DNA from: Ardenticatena sp.
Lineage (GTDB): Bacteria > Chloroflexota > Anaerolineae > Ardenticatenales > Ardenticatenaceae
Length of the DNA: 64,000 nucleotides
Direction of reading: 5' to 3'
Assembly: GCA_015487975.1 (NCBI GenBank)
Contig: WFOS01000092.1
Location: forward strand, 27,019 to 91,018
This document shows, piece by piece, positions 17,521-25,086 of the stretch (the stretch's first letter is position 1; each line of letters starts with the position of its first letter). Both the position numbers and the translations under genes were made by a program. The notes below the pieces were generated by a model. The model saw nothing but the letters and a program-made list of their open reading frames with translations. It searched no databases and was not told the DNA's origin.

Positions 17521-18482
17521 TCATGCGCCAAATAGCGCTCGATGAACAGCACCGCCCCAAAACCGAGCAACGCCAGCAGCATGGCCACAACCACTTCTCC
17601 ATTCACACGACCATTCACCATCAGCGGGGGGATGATATTGCGCTGCACTGTGGGGATGATTTCGCCATGTGAGCTTGTGATGAACTCCACCGTCTCTTTC
17701 CAGGGCCAGATTTTGCGCAGGCTTCCCACCATCAGCCCAATGAGTACCGCAACGGTCGCATCGTGGTAGCGTTTGAACAGCCAGCCCAAAATCTGCGCGA
17801 ATGAGACAAGCCCTACGGCTGCCCCCAGGCCAACCAATCCAATCGTGACGATATCGCGGTCGTTGACCGCGCTCAGTACATACTGGTACTTGCCCAGCAG
17901 AACCAGAATGAACGCACCCGAAATGCCTGGCAAAATCATGGCGCAAATGGCCAGCGCCCCGCTCAGAATGAGAAACCACCACTCATTGGGTGTTTGCAGG
18001 GGAACGATCCCTACCAGCCAATAGGCGAAGACCGCCCCCAGGGCTAGCAAAAGCACCAGTGGCGGTCTCCAACGGCGCACGCGATTGCTCACCGTCACCA
18101 CCGATGCCAACACTAGCCCGAAAAAGAAACTCCACACATACACGGGCTTGTTTTCCAACAACCATTCTAGGATTCGCGCAAGTGAGAGCACTGCCAAGCC
18201 AATGCCACTCCCCACAGCAATCAGGAACGGCGCATTCACTGCTTCCAACGCCTCGCGGATACGCCCGCGCAACAAGGCTCGCCAGAAGGGCGGACGCGCC
18301 GCCGCGCGAATGCTGAGCACCAATTCTTCGTAAATGCCCAGGATGAACGCCATCGTGCCGCCCGAGACTCCAGGTACGACATCAGCCGATCCCATGAGCA
18401 TGCCTTTGAGCATCAATAGTGCATACTCGCGCAGTGTGCGCTGGCGAGTTTGCAACGTCCAGGTTGTTTCTGATTGCGCCAT
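17496..18482 (-). CDS. DUF368 (PopT-type undecaprenyl-phosphate translocase) membrane protein
   Basis: 328 residues from ATG 18482, with about eight to nine helices. The signature MLMGSADVVPGVSGGTMAFILG (about residues 29-50) and its inverted-repeat partner MILPGISGAFILVLLGKYQ (about 187-205) define DUF368. Members of this family were shown to recycle undecaprenyl phosphate across the membrane (PopT). The C-terminal HEEGMEVGD is encoded by the repeat element. It is convergent with yjbQ and divergent from the Nudix gene, with a promoter at 18520-18547. It fits the nearby glycan-ligase gene functionally. Confidence 0.88.
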   Translation of the reverse strand: MAQSETTWTLQTRQRTLREYALLMLKGMLMGSADVVPGVSGGTMAFILGIYEELVLSIRAAARPPFWRALLRGRIREALEAVNAPFLIAVGSGIGLAVLSLARILEWLLENKPVYVWSFFFGLVLASVVTVSNRVRRWRPPLVLLLALGAVFAYWLVGIVPLQTPNEWWFLILSGALAICAMILPGISGAFILVLLGKYQYVLSAVNDRDIVTIGLVGLGAAVGLVSFAQILGWLFKRYHDATVAVLIGLMVGSLRKIWPWKETVEFITSSHGEIIPTVQRNIIPPLMVNGRVNGEVVVAMLLALLGFGAVLFIERYLAHEEGMEVGD

Positions 18483-18519
18483 TTCCTCTCGCACCTCCCA
18501 TTGATTGCATCGACGCGAG

Positions 18520-18547
18520 ACGATAGCACGAAACCCGTCCAAAGCAA
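18520..18547 (-). promoter_or_regulatory. DUF368 gene promoter
   Basis: Minus strand TTGCTT (18542-18547), 16-bp spacer, TATCGT (18520-18525); 5' UTR about 30 nt. Confidence 0.55.
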
Positions 18548-18580
18548 GGGCGTAGGGGTCGCGCGATTGGCGATTTGGAG

Positions 18581-18586
18581 TACAAT
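18581..18586 (+). promoter_or_regulatory. -10 box of a leaderless Nudix transcript
   Basis: TACAAT ends 7 nt before the ATG at 18594, so the predicted start of transcription coincides with the start codon. No Shine-Dalgarno and no clear -35 are visible. Confidence 0.5.
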
Positions 18587-18593
18587 CCGCCGC

Positions 18594-19172
18594 ATGAAAC
18601 AACTCGCGTGGCAAGACGTGCTCTACCCATTCTGGAAGTATATCCCCAACACACTACGGCGCTGGTTGATCTGGCTGGCGTCGGGAAAGTTCATTGTCGG
18701 CGTGAGCGCGGTCTGCCTGAACGAAGAGAACCAGGTGCTTCTGCTCGAACATCGTTTCCATGGTCGTCATCCGTGGGGATTGCCAGGAGGCTGGCTGGCA
18801 CGTGGTGAATCGCCCTTCACAGCCATTTTGCGTGAAGTGCACGAAGAAACAGGGTTGAATGCCATTGTCGAAGACGTGTTGTACGCCGATGGCGATGGTG
18901 CCCGCATTGAAATTGTTCTGCTTTGCCGCGTGTGGGGAGAGGCGGTACGTATTCAGCGTAGCGAAATTTTGGCGTACCGTTGGGTAGACCCTGCCATGCC
19001 TGGCGTTGTGCTGCACCCGCCACAGGCCTATGCGCTGGCGACGGTCGCTGCACGGTTGCAGGGCGAACCTGCGCCGACCTATCCTGTGAATGCCCGTGAA
19101 GCCACTCAGCGTATGCACCAGTTGCGGGCATGGTGGCATGGCCACGTGGAAGCAAACGACGACGTGAGGTAG
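18594..19172 (+). CDS. Nudix hydrolase
   Basis: 192 residues from ATG 18594. The Nudix box is complete: G-x5-E-x7-REVHEETGL, starting GGWLARGESPFT (about residue 63). Strand VSAVCLNEENQVLLLEHRF precedes it. The N-terminal 35 residues (WQDVLYPFWKYIPNTLRRW) form an amphipathic extension and the C-terminus is another helical extension. It cleaves a nucleoside-diphosphate-linked substrate; which one cannot be told. Its mRNA appears leaderless. The site-2 protease gene follows 6 bp later and probably shares the transcript. Confidence 0.9.
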   Translation: MKQLAWQDVLYPFWKYIPNTLRRWLIWLASGKFIVGVSAVCLNEENQVLLLEHRFHGRHPWGLPGGWLARGESPFTAILREVHEETGLNAIVEDVLYADGDGARIEIVLLCRVWGEAVRIQRSEILAYRWVDPAMPGVVLHPPQAYALATVAARLQGEPAPTYPVNAREATQRMHQLRAWWHGHVEANDDVR

Positions 19173-19178
19173 GCGTCT

Positions 19179-19868
19179 ATGCTGCTGATTGGATTTGAAG
19201 CACCAGAACTGCTGCTGTACCTACTGACCGCTTTTCTGGTGAGTTTCACATTGCACGAAACCGCGCATGCGTTCGTGGCGTACCTGCTGGGCGACCCCAC
19301 CGCCAAAGAACAAGGGCGGCTCACGTTGAACCCGCTGGCGCACCTTTCGCCGTTGGGGACGCTTTTGCTGTTGACCGTTGGGCTGGGGTGGGGAAAACCC
19401 GTTCCCGTCGATCCTTTCCGCTTCAAACGCCTTTCCCCCAAAGTAGGGATGGGTGTAGTGGCACTGGCAGGCCCAGTGGTCAACTTTGCGCTTGCTTTGC
19501 TCATTGCTCTTCCCTTGCACCTCAAATTGCTTCCCTACACCCCCATGCGCGTGGGGCCTTTCCTTATCTCGTGGGGGGAATTTGCCGCCTGGTTCTTCTG
19601 GCTCAACATGACGCTGGCGGTCTTCAACCTCATCCCCTTTGGTCCGTTGGACGGAGCGCGTATCCTGGCAGCCTTTCTGCCCGATTGGTGGTTCTTTTTC
19701 AGCGCGCGTATCGAACTCTACTTGCTGGGGGTGTTCTTCGCCCTCATCCTGGTCGACCGTTTGACGGGTATGGGGGTGCTTGCACGGCTGATTGCACCGA
19801 TTGGCTGCCAATCATGGTGGTGGCTGATTGGCTATACTCCGCCTTTCCCCTTTTGCGGCGTCCTGTAA
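19179..19868 (+). CDS. Site-2 protease family (M50) membrane metalloprotease
   Basis: 229 residues with about five to six helices. The zinc motif is HETAH (HEXXH) in FTLHETAHAFVAYLLGDP, and the third ligand is the aspartate in NLIPFGPLDGARIL. GRLTLNPLAHLSPLGTLLL after the first motif is typical of the minimal S2P/YwhC group without PDZ or CBS domains. These cleave transmembrane segments of regulatory proteins. It follows the Nudix gene closely (GAGG before ATG 19179). Confidence 0.9.
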   Translation: MLLIGFEAPELLLYLLTAFLVSFTLHETAHAFVAYLLGDPTAKEQGRLTLNPLAHLSPLGTLLLLTVGLGWGKPVPVDPFRFKRLSPKVGMGVVALAGPVVNFALALLIALPLHLKLLPYTPMRVGPFLISWGEFAAWFFWLNMTLAVFNLIPFGPLDGARILAAFLPDWWFFFSARIELYLLGVFFALILVDRLTGMGVLARLIAPIGCQSWWWLIGYTPPFPFCGVL

Positions 19869-19884
19869 GCAATTGGCTTTGCTC

Positions 19885-19912
19885 TTGTCGCTTTGACGAT
19901 TGGGTGTATCAT
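19885..19912 (+). promoter_or_regulatory. Promoter of the HdrD-like oxidoreductase gene
   Basis: TTGTCG (19885-19890), 16-bp spacer, TATCAT (19907-19912), about 55 nt before the start codon. Confidence 0.55.
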
Positions 19913-19971
19913 GGGCGCACCTTCGGTTTCGCTTCCAACGTGAGAGCCAAACACAGTTCGAGGGGGCAATG

Positions 19972-22053
19972 ATGCAAGAACCTGTTCGTGTCACGCTCTG
20001 GAACATTCCCACGTGGGCAGCCATTTTCATGTATGCCTCACAGGCGATGGGTGTTCTGGCGTTGATCTACGGGCTGTATCGCCGATTTCGTCTCTACTTC
20101 CAAGGCAAACCCGACCCGCGGTTGAACAACTGGCCGCGCCGTCTTTGGAACTTCCTTGTTGGGGCGGTCGGGCAAATGCGCCTTGCCCGCCAGACGAAGC
20201 CTGGCCTCATGCACGCACTCATGTTCTGGTCGTTCGTGGTGCTCTTCCTGGGGACTGTCCTGGCGACGATTGACGCTGATATTGCCGAGCACTTCTTGCA
20301 TGACAAACTGCTCGAAGGTTGGCTCTACCGCTTCTACGAAATCACGCTCGACATTTTTGGCTTGCTGTTCTTCGTTGGGCTTGGCATGGCGATCAAGCGG
20401 CGCTACATCGACGGCTCGGTACGCCTGAGCTATGAATGGGGCTGGTCGGTCTTTCTAGTGTCGCTCTTCCTCATCAACTTCACGGGCTTCATCATCGAAG
20501 GCATTCGCCTGCATGTGATGGACCCCGCCTGGGCTTCGTGGTCGCCTGTGGGCTACGTGTTTGGCGCTCTGTTTGGCGCGTTCAACCTCAGCGAAACCGC
20601 GCTGCGCCACCTGCACCTGGCCACCTGGATGACCCATGCGGCATTGGTGGCGATTTTCTGGGGTATTTTGCCCTACACACCCATCGCGCACATTTTCACC
20701 AGCCCGCTGAACACGATTTTCACCCGTGCCGACGATCGCCCGCAAGCGTTGCGCCCCATTCCAAACATGGAAGAAGCCGAATCCTGGGGGGTGGGCGCGC
20801 TCGCCGACTTCACGTGGACGCAACTGCTCCAATTCGACGCCTGTACCGAATGTGGGCGCTGCCAGATGGCGTGCCCTGCCTGGAATAGTGGTACGGCGCT
20901 CAACCCCAAGCATCTGGTGATGGATATTCGCAACCAAATGCTTGCCGAAGGTGGTGTGCCCTACTCTGCCATCGGTGGCTTCATGAATGGGTATACCAAT
21001 CCCACGGTACAGCCTGGCGCGGCCCTGGTGGGTGATGTCATTCGCGATGAAACCTTGTGGGCATGTACCACGTGCCGCGCGTGCGTCTACGAATGCCCCG
21101 TTTTCATCAACCATGTGGATGCCATCGTCGACATGCGCCGCTACCTCGTGATGACCGAAGGGCGTATGCCCGACACAGTGAGCACTGCTCTGCGCAACCT
21201 GGAACGCACCGGCAACCCTTGGGGGTATGCGCCGCGTGACCGCATGAAGTGGGCCGAAGGGTTGGACGTGCCCGAAATCGAAGAGGAAACCGAAGTTGAT
21301 TACCTCTTCTGGGTGGGGTGCGCTGCCAGTTACGACAACCGTAACCAGAAGATCGCCCGCGCAACGGTGCAACTGTTGCAGAAGGCCGGTGTCAGTTTTG
21401 CGGTACTTGGTTCGCGCGAAAGTTGCAATGGTGACCCCGCCCGCCGCATGGGGAACGAATACCTCTACCAGATGATGGCCGAGCAGACGATTGGCACGCT
21501 CAAAAAGTTCCGCTTCAAGAAAATCATCACCATTTGCCCGCACTGCTTCAACACAATGGGCAACGAGTACAAAGACTTTGGTGGTGATTTCGAGGTCATC
21601 CACCACAGCCAGTTGCTGGCCGACCTGGTCAAGGAAGGACGGCTCGAACCGCAAAAACCGCTCAACGAAACCATCACGTTTCATGATTCCTGTTATCTTG
21701 GGCGCTACAATGGCATCTTCGATGCGCCGCGAGACATTCTGACCAGCATTCCGGGCGTTGAATTGCGCGAAATGGAACGTAGCCGCGAACGAGGGCTCTG
21801 CTGTGGGGGGGGCGGCGCTGGTGTCTGGATGGAAACGCATAACAACAAGCGCATCGAGCAAATCCGTCTTGAAGATGCGTTGGCCGTCAACCCCAATATT
21901 GTCGCATCGGCATGCCCCTTCTGCATGATCATGTTCGATTCGGGGAGCAAGGTGATGGGGCTGGAAGAACAGCTTGCCCTGCGCGATGTGGCTGAACTCC
22001 TGGCTGAGTCTGTGGGCGTGAACGATGCCGAAACGCAGGCGGACGACGCATAA
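19972..22053 (+). CDS. Membrane-bound heterodisulfide-reductase-like Fe-S oxidoreductase
   Basis: 693 residues from ATG 19972 (AGGGGG 5 nt upstream; ATG 19969 also possible). The N-terminal part has about five helices resembling the nitrate-reductase gamma/cytochrome b-type membrane domain (HALMFWSFVVLFLG, HLATWMTHAAL with possible haem histidines). It is followed by two [4Fe-4S] sets, CTECGRCQMACP and CTTCRACVYECP. Two CCG domains then carry RESCNGDP, CPHCFNTMGNEY, HDSCYLGRYNG and GLCCGGGGAG. Such proteins pass electrons between a soluble donor (often an electron-transfer flavoprotein) and the quinone pool. The partner is not in the window. A terminator follows. Confidence 0.88.
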   Translation: MQEPVRVTLWNIPTWAAIFMYASQAMGVLALIYGLYRRFRLYFQGKPDPRLNNWPRRLWNFLVGAVGQMRLARQTKPGLMHALMFWSFVVLFLGTVLATIDADIAEHFLHDKLLEGWLYRFYEITLDIFGLLFFVGLGMAIKRRYIDGSVRLSYEWGWSVFLVSLFLINFTGFIIEGIRLHVMDPAWASWSPVGYVFGALFGAFNLSETALRHLHLATWMTHAALVAIFWGILPYTPIAHIFTSPLNTIFTRADDRPQALRPIPNMEEAESWGVGALADFTWTQLLQFDACTECGRCQMACPAWNSGTALNPKHLVMDIRNQMLAEGGVPYSAIGGFMNGYTNPTVQPGAALVGDVIRDETLWACTTCRACVYECPVFINHVDAIVDMRRYLVMTEGRMPDTVSTALRNLERTGNPWGYAPRDRMKWAEGLDVPEIEEETEVDYLFWVGCAASYDNRNQKIARATVQLLQKAGVSFAVLGSRESCNGDPARRMGNEYLYQMMAEQTIGTLKKFRFKKIITICPHCFNTMGNEYKDFGGDFEVIHHSQLLADLVKEGRLEPQKPLNETITFHDSCYLGRYNGIFDAPRDILTSIPGVELREMERSRERGLCCGGGGAGVWMETHNNKRIEQIRLEDALAVNPNIVASACPFCMIMFDSGSKVMGLEEQLALRDVAELLAESVGVNDAETQADDA

Positions 22054-22075
22054 ACCTGTGGAGCAAGGGATTCCA

Positions 22076-22111
22076 GGCGTGGTGGCATGCGCCACCGCGC
22101 CTTTTTTCTTT
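22076..22111 (+). terminator. Terminator after the Fe-S oxidoreductase gene
   Basis: 11-bp stem GGCGTGGTGGC / GCCACCGCGCC (one wobble pair, 4-nt loop) followed by TTTTTTCTTTT. Confidence 0.88.
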
Positions 22112-22221
22112 TCTACAAACCGTGGAAAGCGGCTCGAAAGTTGAACGCAACACAATCATGCGTATTATTCCGACACCATTCGATCAGAAAACCTGACATT
22201 TGTTGTCCATCGAAGATGACA

Positions 22222-22248
22222 AGCGTTCTGCATTTTGTGCAGAACGCT
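22222..22248. promoter_or_regulatory. Perfect 11-bp dyad next to the PSP1-gene promoter
   Basis: AGCGTTCTGCA, 5-nt loop, TGCAGAACGCT. It ends 3 bp before the -35 box of the next promoter and has no T-run on the plus strand. It looks more like an operator or roadblock than a terminator. Confidence 0.55.
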
Positions 22249-22250
22249 AT

Positions 22251-22280
22251 TTGACCACAAGCGCTGTATGCGGCTATCAT
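22251..22280 (+). promoter_or_regulatory. Promoter of the PSP1 gene
   Basis: TTGACC (22251-22256), 18-bp spacer, TATCAT (22275-22280), followed 26 nt later by the ATG at 22306. Confidence 0.65.
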
Positions 22281-22305
22281 CAGCCTGGGAAGAGAGGAAC
22301 GACTC

Positions 22306-23259
22306 ATGACGGTGATGACAACTGAACAACAGACGATGATGACCGATCAGGTTGTCGGTGTGCGTTTTCACGACGTCGGGAAAGTGTACCACTTTACCAA
22401 TGCAACAGGTGAACCTGTATCGCCAGGCAACTATGTGGTGGTGGAAACCAGCCGCGGTGTGGAAATCGGGCAGGTGGCCAAAATCGTTCCCCCCGAAGAA
22501 GCGGCGCACCCTTCCACCTACAAGCCCATTTTGCGGCGCGCCACCAGCCATGACCTGGTGTTGCGCAAGCATTACGAGCACCTTGCCGCACAAGCACTCA
22601 AACGGGCGCGTATGTTGGCGACCGAGCTGGGCATTCGCCTGAAACTAGCGCGTGCCGAATATAGTTTCGACGGATCGCGTTTGACGTTCCTCTACGGCTC
22701 AGAAGGAGACGTCAACATCAAGAGCCTGCGCCGCCGTTTGAAGGAAGAATTCGATGTGGCTATTGAGTTTCGCCAGATTGGGCCACGCGATGTTGCACGT
22801 TTTCTGGGTGGTGCCGGTGCGTGTGGGTTGGCTAAGCGATGTTGTAGCGCCTTTTTGACGGAGTTCCAACCCATCTCCATCAGAATGGCGAAGGCACAGG
22901 ATCTGCCACTGGTACCAACCGAGATTGCAGGCATGTGTGGGCGTTTACGGTGTTGCTTGGCATATGAGTACGAGTTTTACAAAGATGTCTCCAAAGGCTT
23001 CCCCAAAGTAGGAAAATGGGTCGTAACCGAGCAGTATTCGGGCAAAGTCGTCGATCGCAACATGCTGAAAGGCACCATTACCTTACAAACCGAAGACCAT
23101 GGGCGCGTTGAACTCCCCGTCGAAAATCTGTGGGTTGGGAAGTCGGGGAAGCCGCCTTCGGAAGTTGGATGTGGAGAACCGGGAAGTTCCTGCGGTGGTG
23201 CGTGCGCAGCGTCCCCTCACGACGCCTCGGATGCAGGCAATGCTGACAAGAAAGCCTGA
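22306..23259 (+). CDS. PSP1-domain (YaaT/RicT-like) protein
   Basis: 317 residues from ATG 22306 (AGAGG 8 nt upstream). The PSP1 C-terminal domain runs over about residues 70-160. It is followed by two cysteine clusters, CGLAKRCCSAFL (about 178-189) and CGRLRCCLAYE (about 210-220), which in YaaT/RicT bind Fe-S clusters of the RicA-RicF-RicT complex that modulates mRNA maturation and development. The C-terminal tail is a variable Cys/Gly/Ala-rich stretch. RicA and RicF homologues are not seen here. RNase Y, the proposed partner in Bacillus, is encoded in this window at 40325-41890. moaA follows 70 bp later. Confidence 0.85.
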   Translation: MTVMTTEQQTMMTDQVVGVRFHDVGKVYHFTNATGEPVSPGNYVVVETSRGVEIGQVAKIVPPEEAAHPSTYKPILRRATSHDLVLRKHYEHLAAQALKRARMLATELGIRLKLARAEYSFDGSRLTFLYGSEGDVNIKSLRRRLKEEFDVAIEFRQIGPRDVARFLGGAGACGLAKRCCSAFLTEFQPISIRMAKAQDLPLVPTEIAGMCGRLRCCLAYEYEFYKDVSKGFPKVGKWVVTEQYSGKVVDRNMLKGTITLQTEDHGRVELPVENLWVGKSGKPPSEVGCGEPGSSCGGACAASPHDASDAGNADKKA

Positions 23260-23329
23260 TGTTGCGGTACGTGGGGATGCGCCGCACCACAGGGAAGCCA
23301 CAAAGAGGTGCAGAAAAAAGGAGTCGACA

Positions 23330-24349
23330 ATGACAGCCACAGTGGCGCATGACCCACAAACCAGGCAGATACTGCGAGACTCATACGGGCGTCGCATCAA
23401 CTATCTGCGCGTGTCACTGATCGACCATTGCAATTTGCGATGTGTGTATTGCATGCCTTTGCATGGCTTGCGTTTTCTGCCACGCGAAGAGTTGCTGACG
23501 CCTGCCGAAATCGAAACGATTGTGCGTGCCGCCGTCGATGTCGGATTCGACAAAGTGCGCCTGACAGGGGGCGAGCCAACGTTGCGCCCCGACCTTGTCG
23601 AAATTGTGGAGCGCCTAGGGCGTATCGAGGGGTTGCACACCATCGCGATGACGACCAATGGCATTCGCCTGCCTGAACTCGCCGAACCGCTCAAACGCGC
23701 TGGGCTGACGCGCGTCAATATCCACATCGACACACTCAACCCTACCTCGCTGGAACGCCTGATGCGCTTCAACACGCTTGAAAAGGTGTGGGCGGGCATC
23801 GAAGCCGCTGAACAGGCGGGGCTTGTGCCCATCAAGTTGAATGCCGTGGTCATTCGTGGGTACAACGATGAAGATGTCGTCGACCTGGCGGCACTCACCC
23901 TCGAACACGATTGGCATGTGCGTTTCATCGAAGCTATGCCGCTTGGCACACAGGCGAACTTCGCCTTGCAGCATTACGTGCCCAACAGTGAAGTCAAAAC
24001 TCGCATCGAAGAACGGTTTGGACCATTACACCCTATGTTCGATGGGCAACTGCTAGGCGAAGCAAAGATGTATCGCATTCCTGGCGCACGTGGTCTCATT
24101 GGCTTCATCAACCCCGTAAGCGAACCCTACTGCGATGATTGTAACCGCCTGCGCCTGACAGCCGACGGCAAGATTCGGCTCTGCCTGCTCACCGATCACG
24201 AACTCGACTTCCGCCGTGCGTTGCATGAAGGCGGCGCCGAGGCCCTGCGCGATTTGTTTGTGCGGGCAGTACAGGCCAAGCCCGTCGGGCACCAACTTCG
24301 TAATGGTGTGTTCCCACAGGCACGTGGCATGAGCCAGATTGGCGGATGA
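23330..24349 (+). CDS. moaA: GTP 3',8-cyclase MoaA
   Basis: 339 residues from ATG 23330 (AAGGAG 6 nt upstream). It is a radical-SAM enzyme that starts molybdopterin synthesis. The N-terminal cluster motif is CNLRCVYC (about residues 34-41). The GGEPTLRPD SAM-binding region follows, and the C-terminal cluster is CDDCNRLRLTADGKIRLC. It ends in the conserved Gly-Gly tail (QIGG) needed for catalysis. The length is normal. No other moa gene lies nearby; the neighbours are PSP1 and an A-type Fe-S carrier gene. Confidence 0.97.
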   Translation: MTATVAHDPQTRQILRDSYGRRINYLRVSLIDHCNLRCVYCMPLHGLRFLPREELLTPAEIETIVRAAVDVGFDKVRLTGGEPTLRPDLVEIVERLGRIEGLHTIAMTTNGIRLPELAEPLKRAGLTRVNIHIDTLNPTSLERLMRFNTLEKVWAGIEAAEQAGLVPIKLNAVVIRGYNDEDVVDLAALTLEHDWHVRFIEAMPLGTQANFALQHYVPNSEVKTRIEERFGPLHPMFDGQLLGEAKMYRIPGARGLIGFINPVSEPYCDDCNRLRLTADGKIRLCLLTDHELDFRRALHEGGAEALRDLFVRAVQAKPVGHQLRNGVFPQARGMSQIGG

Positions 24350-24357
24350 CGCCCGCG

Positions 24358-24393
24358 CTGAAAATTGATTTTCAAGCGGCTTTCGACTACAAT
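24358..24393 (+). promoter_or_regulatory. Promoter of the erpA-like gene with an overlapping AT-rich dyad
   Basis: TTGATT (24365-24370), 17-bp spacer, TACAAT (24388-24393). The imperfect dyad TGAAAAT-TG-ATTTTCA spans about 24359-24374 and covers the -35. It resembles Fur-family operators in arm sequence (7-2-7 rather than 7-1-7). It might alternatively serve as a weak hairpin after moaA. Confidence 0.6.
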
Positions 24394-24474
24394 GCCGCAT
24401 AGAAGCTTGCAGGATTTTCACCGAAGATGACAGCGTGCTGAGAGAGGCTGTCAAACCGATAAGGGAGGAGACAG

Positions 24475-24906
24475 ATGACCATTTCCATCCAAGATACGCA
24501 AAACAACCAGGCTGCCGAAACACCGCTGGTCACCATGACCGAAGCAGCCGCCAATGTTGTCAAGCAGTTGCTGGAACAGAAAAACATCCAGGGCTATGCG
24601 TTGCGTGTCTTTGTGACAGGTGGGGGCTGCGCAGGCTTCCAGTATGGCATGGCGTTCGAGAAGGAGCCACGCGAAGACGATACCGTTGTGCAAATCAATG
24701 AAGATGTGAAAGTCGTCGTTGATCCCACCAGTGCCATGTACCTGTGGGGCGCGCAAATCGACTACGTCGAAAGCCTCATGGGAGGTGGATTCCGTATCGA
24801 CAATCCCAACGCCGTTGCGTCGTGTGGATGTGGGCACTCGTTCCGCACTGCTGACGCGAGCTCGGCAACTGGCGCAGCCGGCGCTGGTGGTTGTGGCTGT
24901 GGCTGA
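24475..24906 (+). CDS. erpA: A-type iron-sulfur carrier/insertion protein (ErpA/IscA family)
   Basis: 143 residues from ATG 24475 (GGGAGGAG 5 nt upstream). The HesB/IscA fold covers residues 18-125. It has the three conserved cysteines in GGGCAGFQYG and in NAVASCGCGHSF. It passes [Fe-S] clusters to apo-enzymes; nearby clients could be MoaA, the PSP1 protein, MtaB and the radical-SAM protein. A C-terminal Ala/Gly tail ends with an extra CGCG motif, which is unusual. Its dedicated promoter overlaps an AT-rich dyad. erpA rather than iscA is chosen by the isolated location, so the symbol is tentative. Confidence 0.87.
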   Translation: MTISIQDTQNNQAAETPLVTMTEAAANVVKQLLEQKNIQGYALRVFVTGGGCAGFQYGMAFEKEPREDDTVVQINEDVKVVVDPTSAMYLWGAQIDYVESLMGGGFRIDNPNAVASCGCGHSFRTADASSATGAAGAGGCGCG

Positions 24907-24930
24907 ACCACAAACCGTTTGACTGGCGGC

Positions 24931-24974
24931 AAGCCGCACCGTTGTCATATTTGACAGGGGTGCGGCTTCGTTTT
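24931..24974 (+). terminator. Terminator after the erpA-like gene
   Basis: Outer stem AAGCCGCACC / GGTGCGGCTT (24931-24940 and 24959-24968) with an inner TGTCA/TGACA pairing, followed by CGTTTTATT. Confidence 0.8.
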
Positions 24975-25081
24975 ATTCTTGACCCGTCAACTCAACATTG
25001 AACCGTGCGCGAGAGTCGTGCCAGAGCCAGTGCCGCTGTCTGTTCAGCGGCTTGTCTTTGCCAGAACGTGGCAAAAGGAGG
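24951..25081 (+). promoter_or_regulatory. Promoter and structured leader of the B12-binding radical-SAM gene
   Basis: TTGACA (24951-24956), 17-bp spacer, TATTCT (24974-24979); the -35 lies inside the preceding terminator. The roughly 100-nt leader has two consecutive hairpins: GCCGCTG/CAGCGGC (25032-25051, followed by TTGTCTTT) and TTTGCCA/TGGCAAA (25057-25075). The second abuts the Shine-Dalgarno AAGGAGG (25075-25081). No cobalamin-riboswitch core is recognisable. Confidence 0.45.
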
Positions 25082-25086
25082 AATCT

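Noticed and set aside
20455..22155. 566-codon open frame opposite the Fe-S oxidoreductase gene
   Set aside because: The plus-strand frame has complete Fe-S and CCG motifs; the opposite frame crosses the strong terminator.
24980..25086. Cobalamin riboswitch before the B12-binding radical-SAM gene
   Set aside because: I looked for the B12-box and core loops and did not find them; only two simple hairpins are visible.
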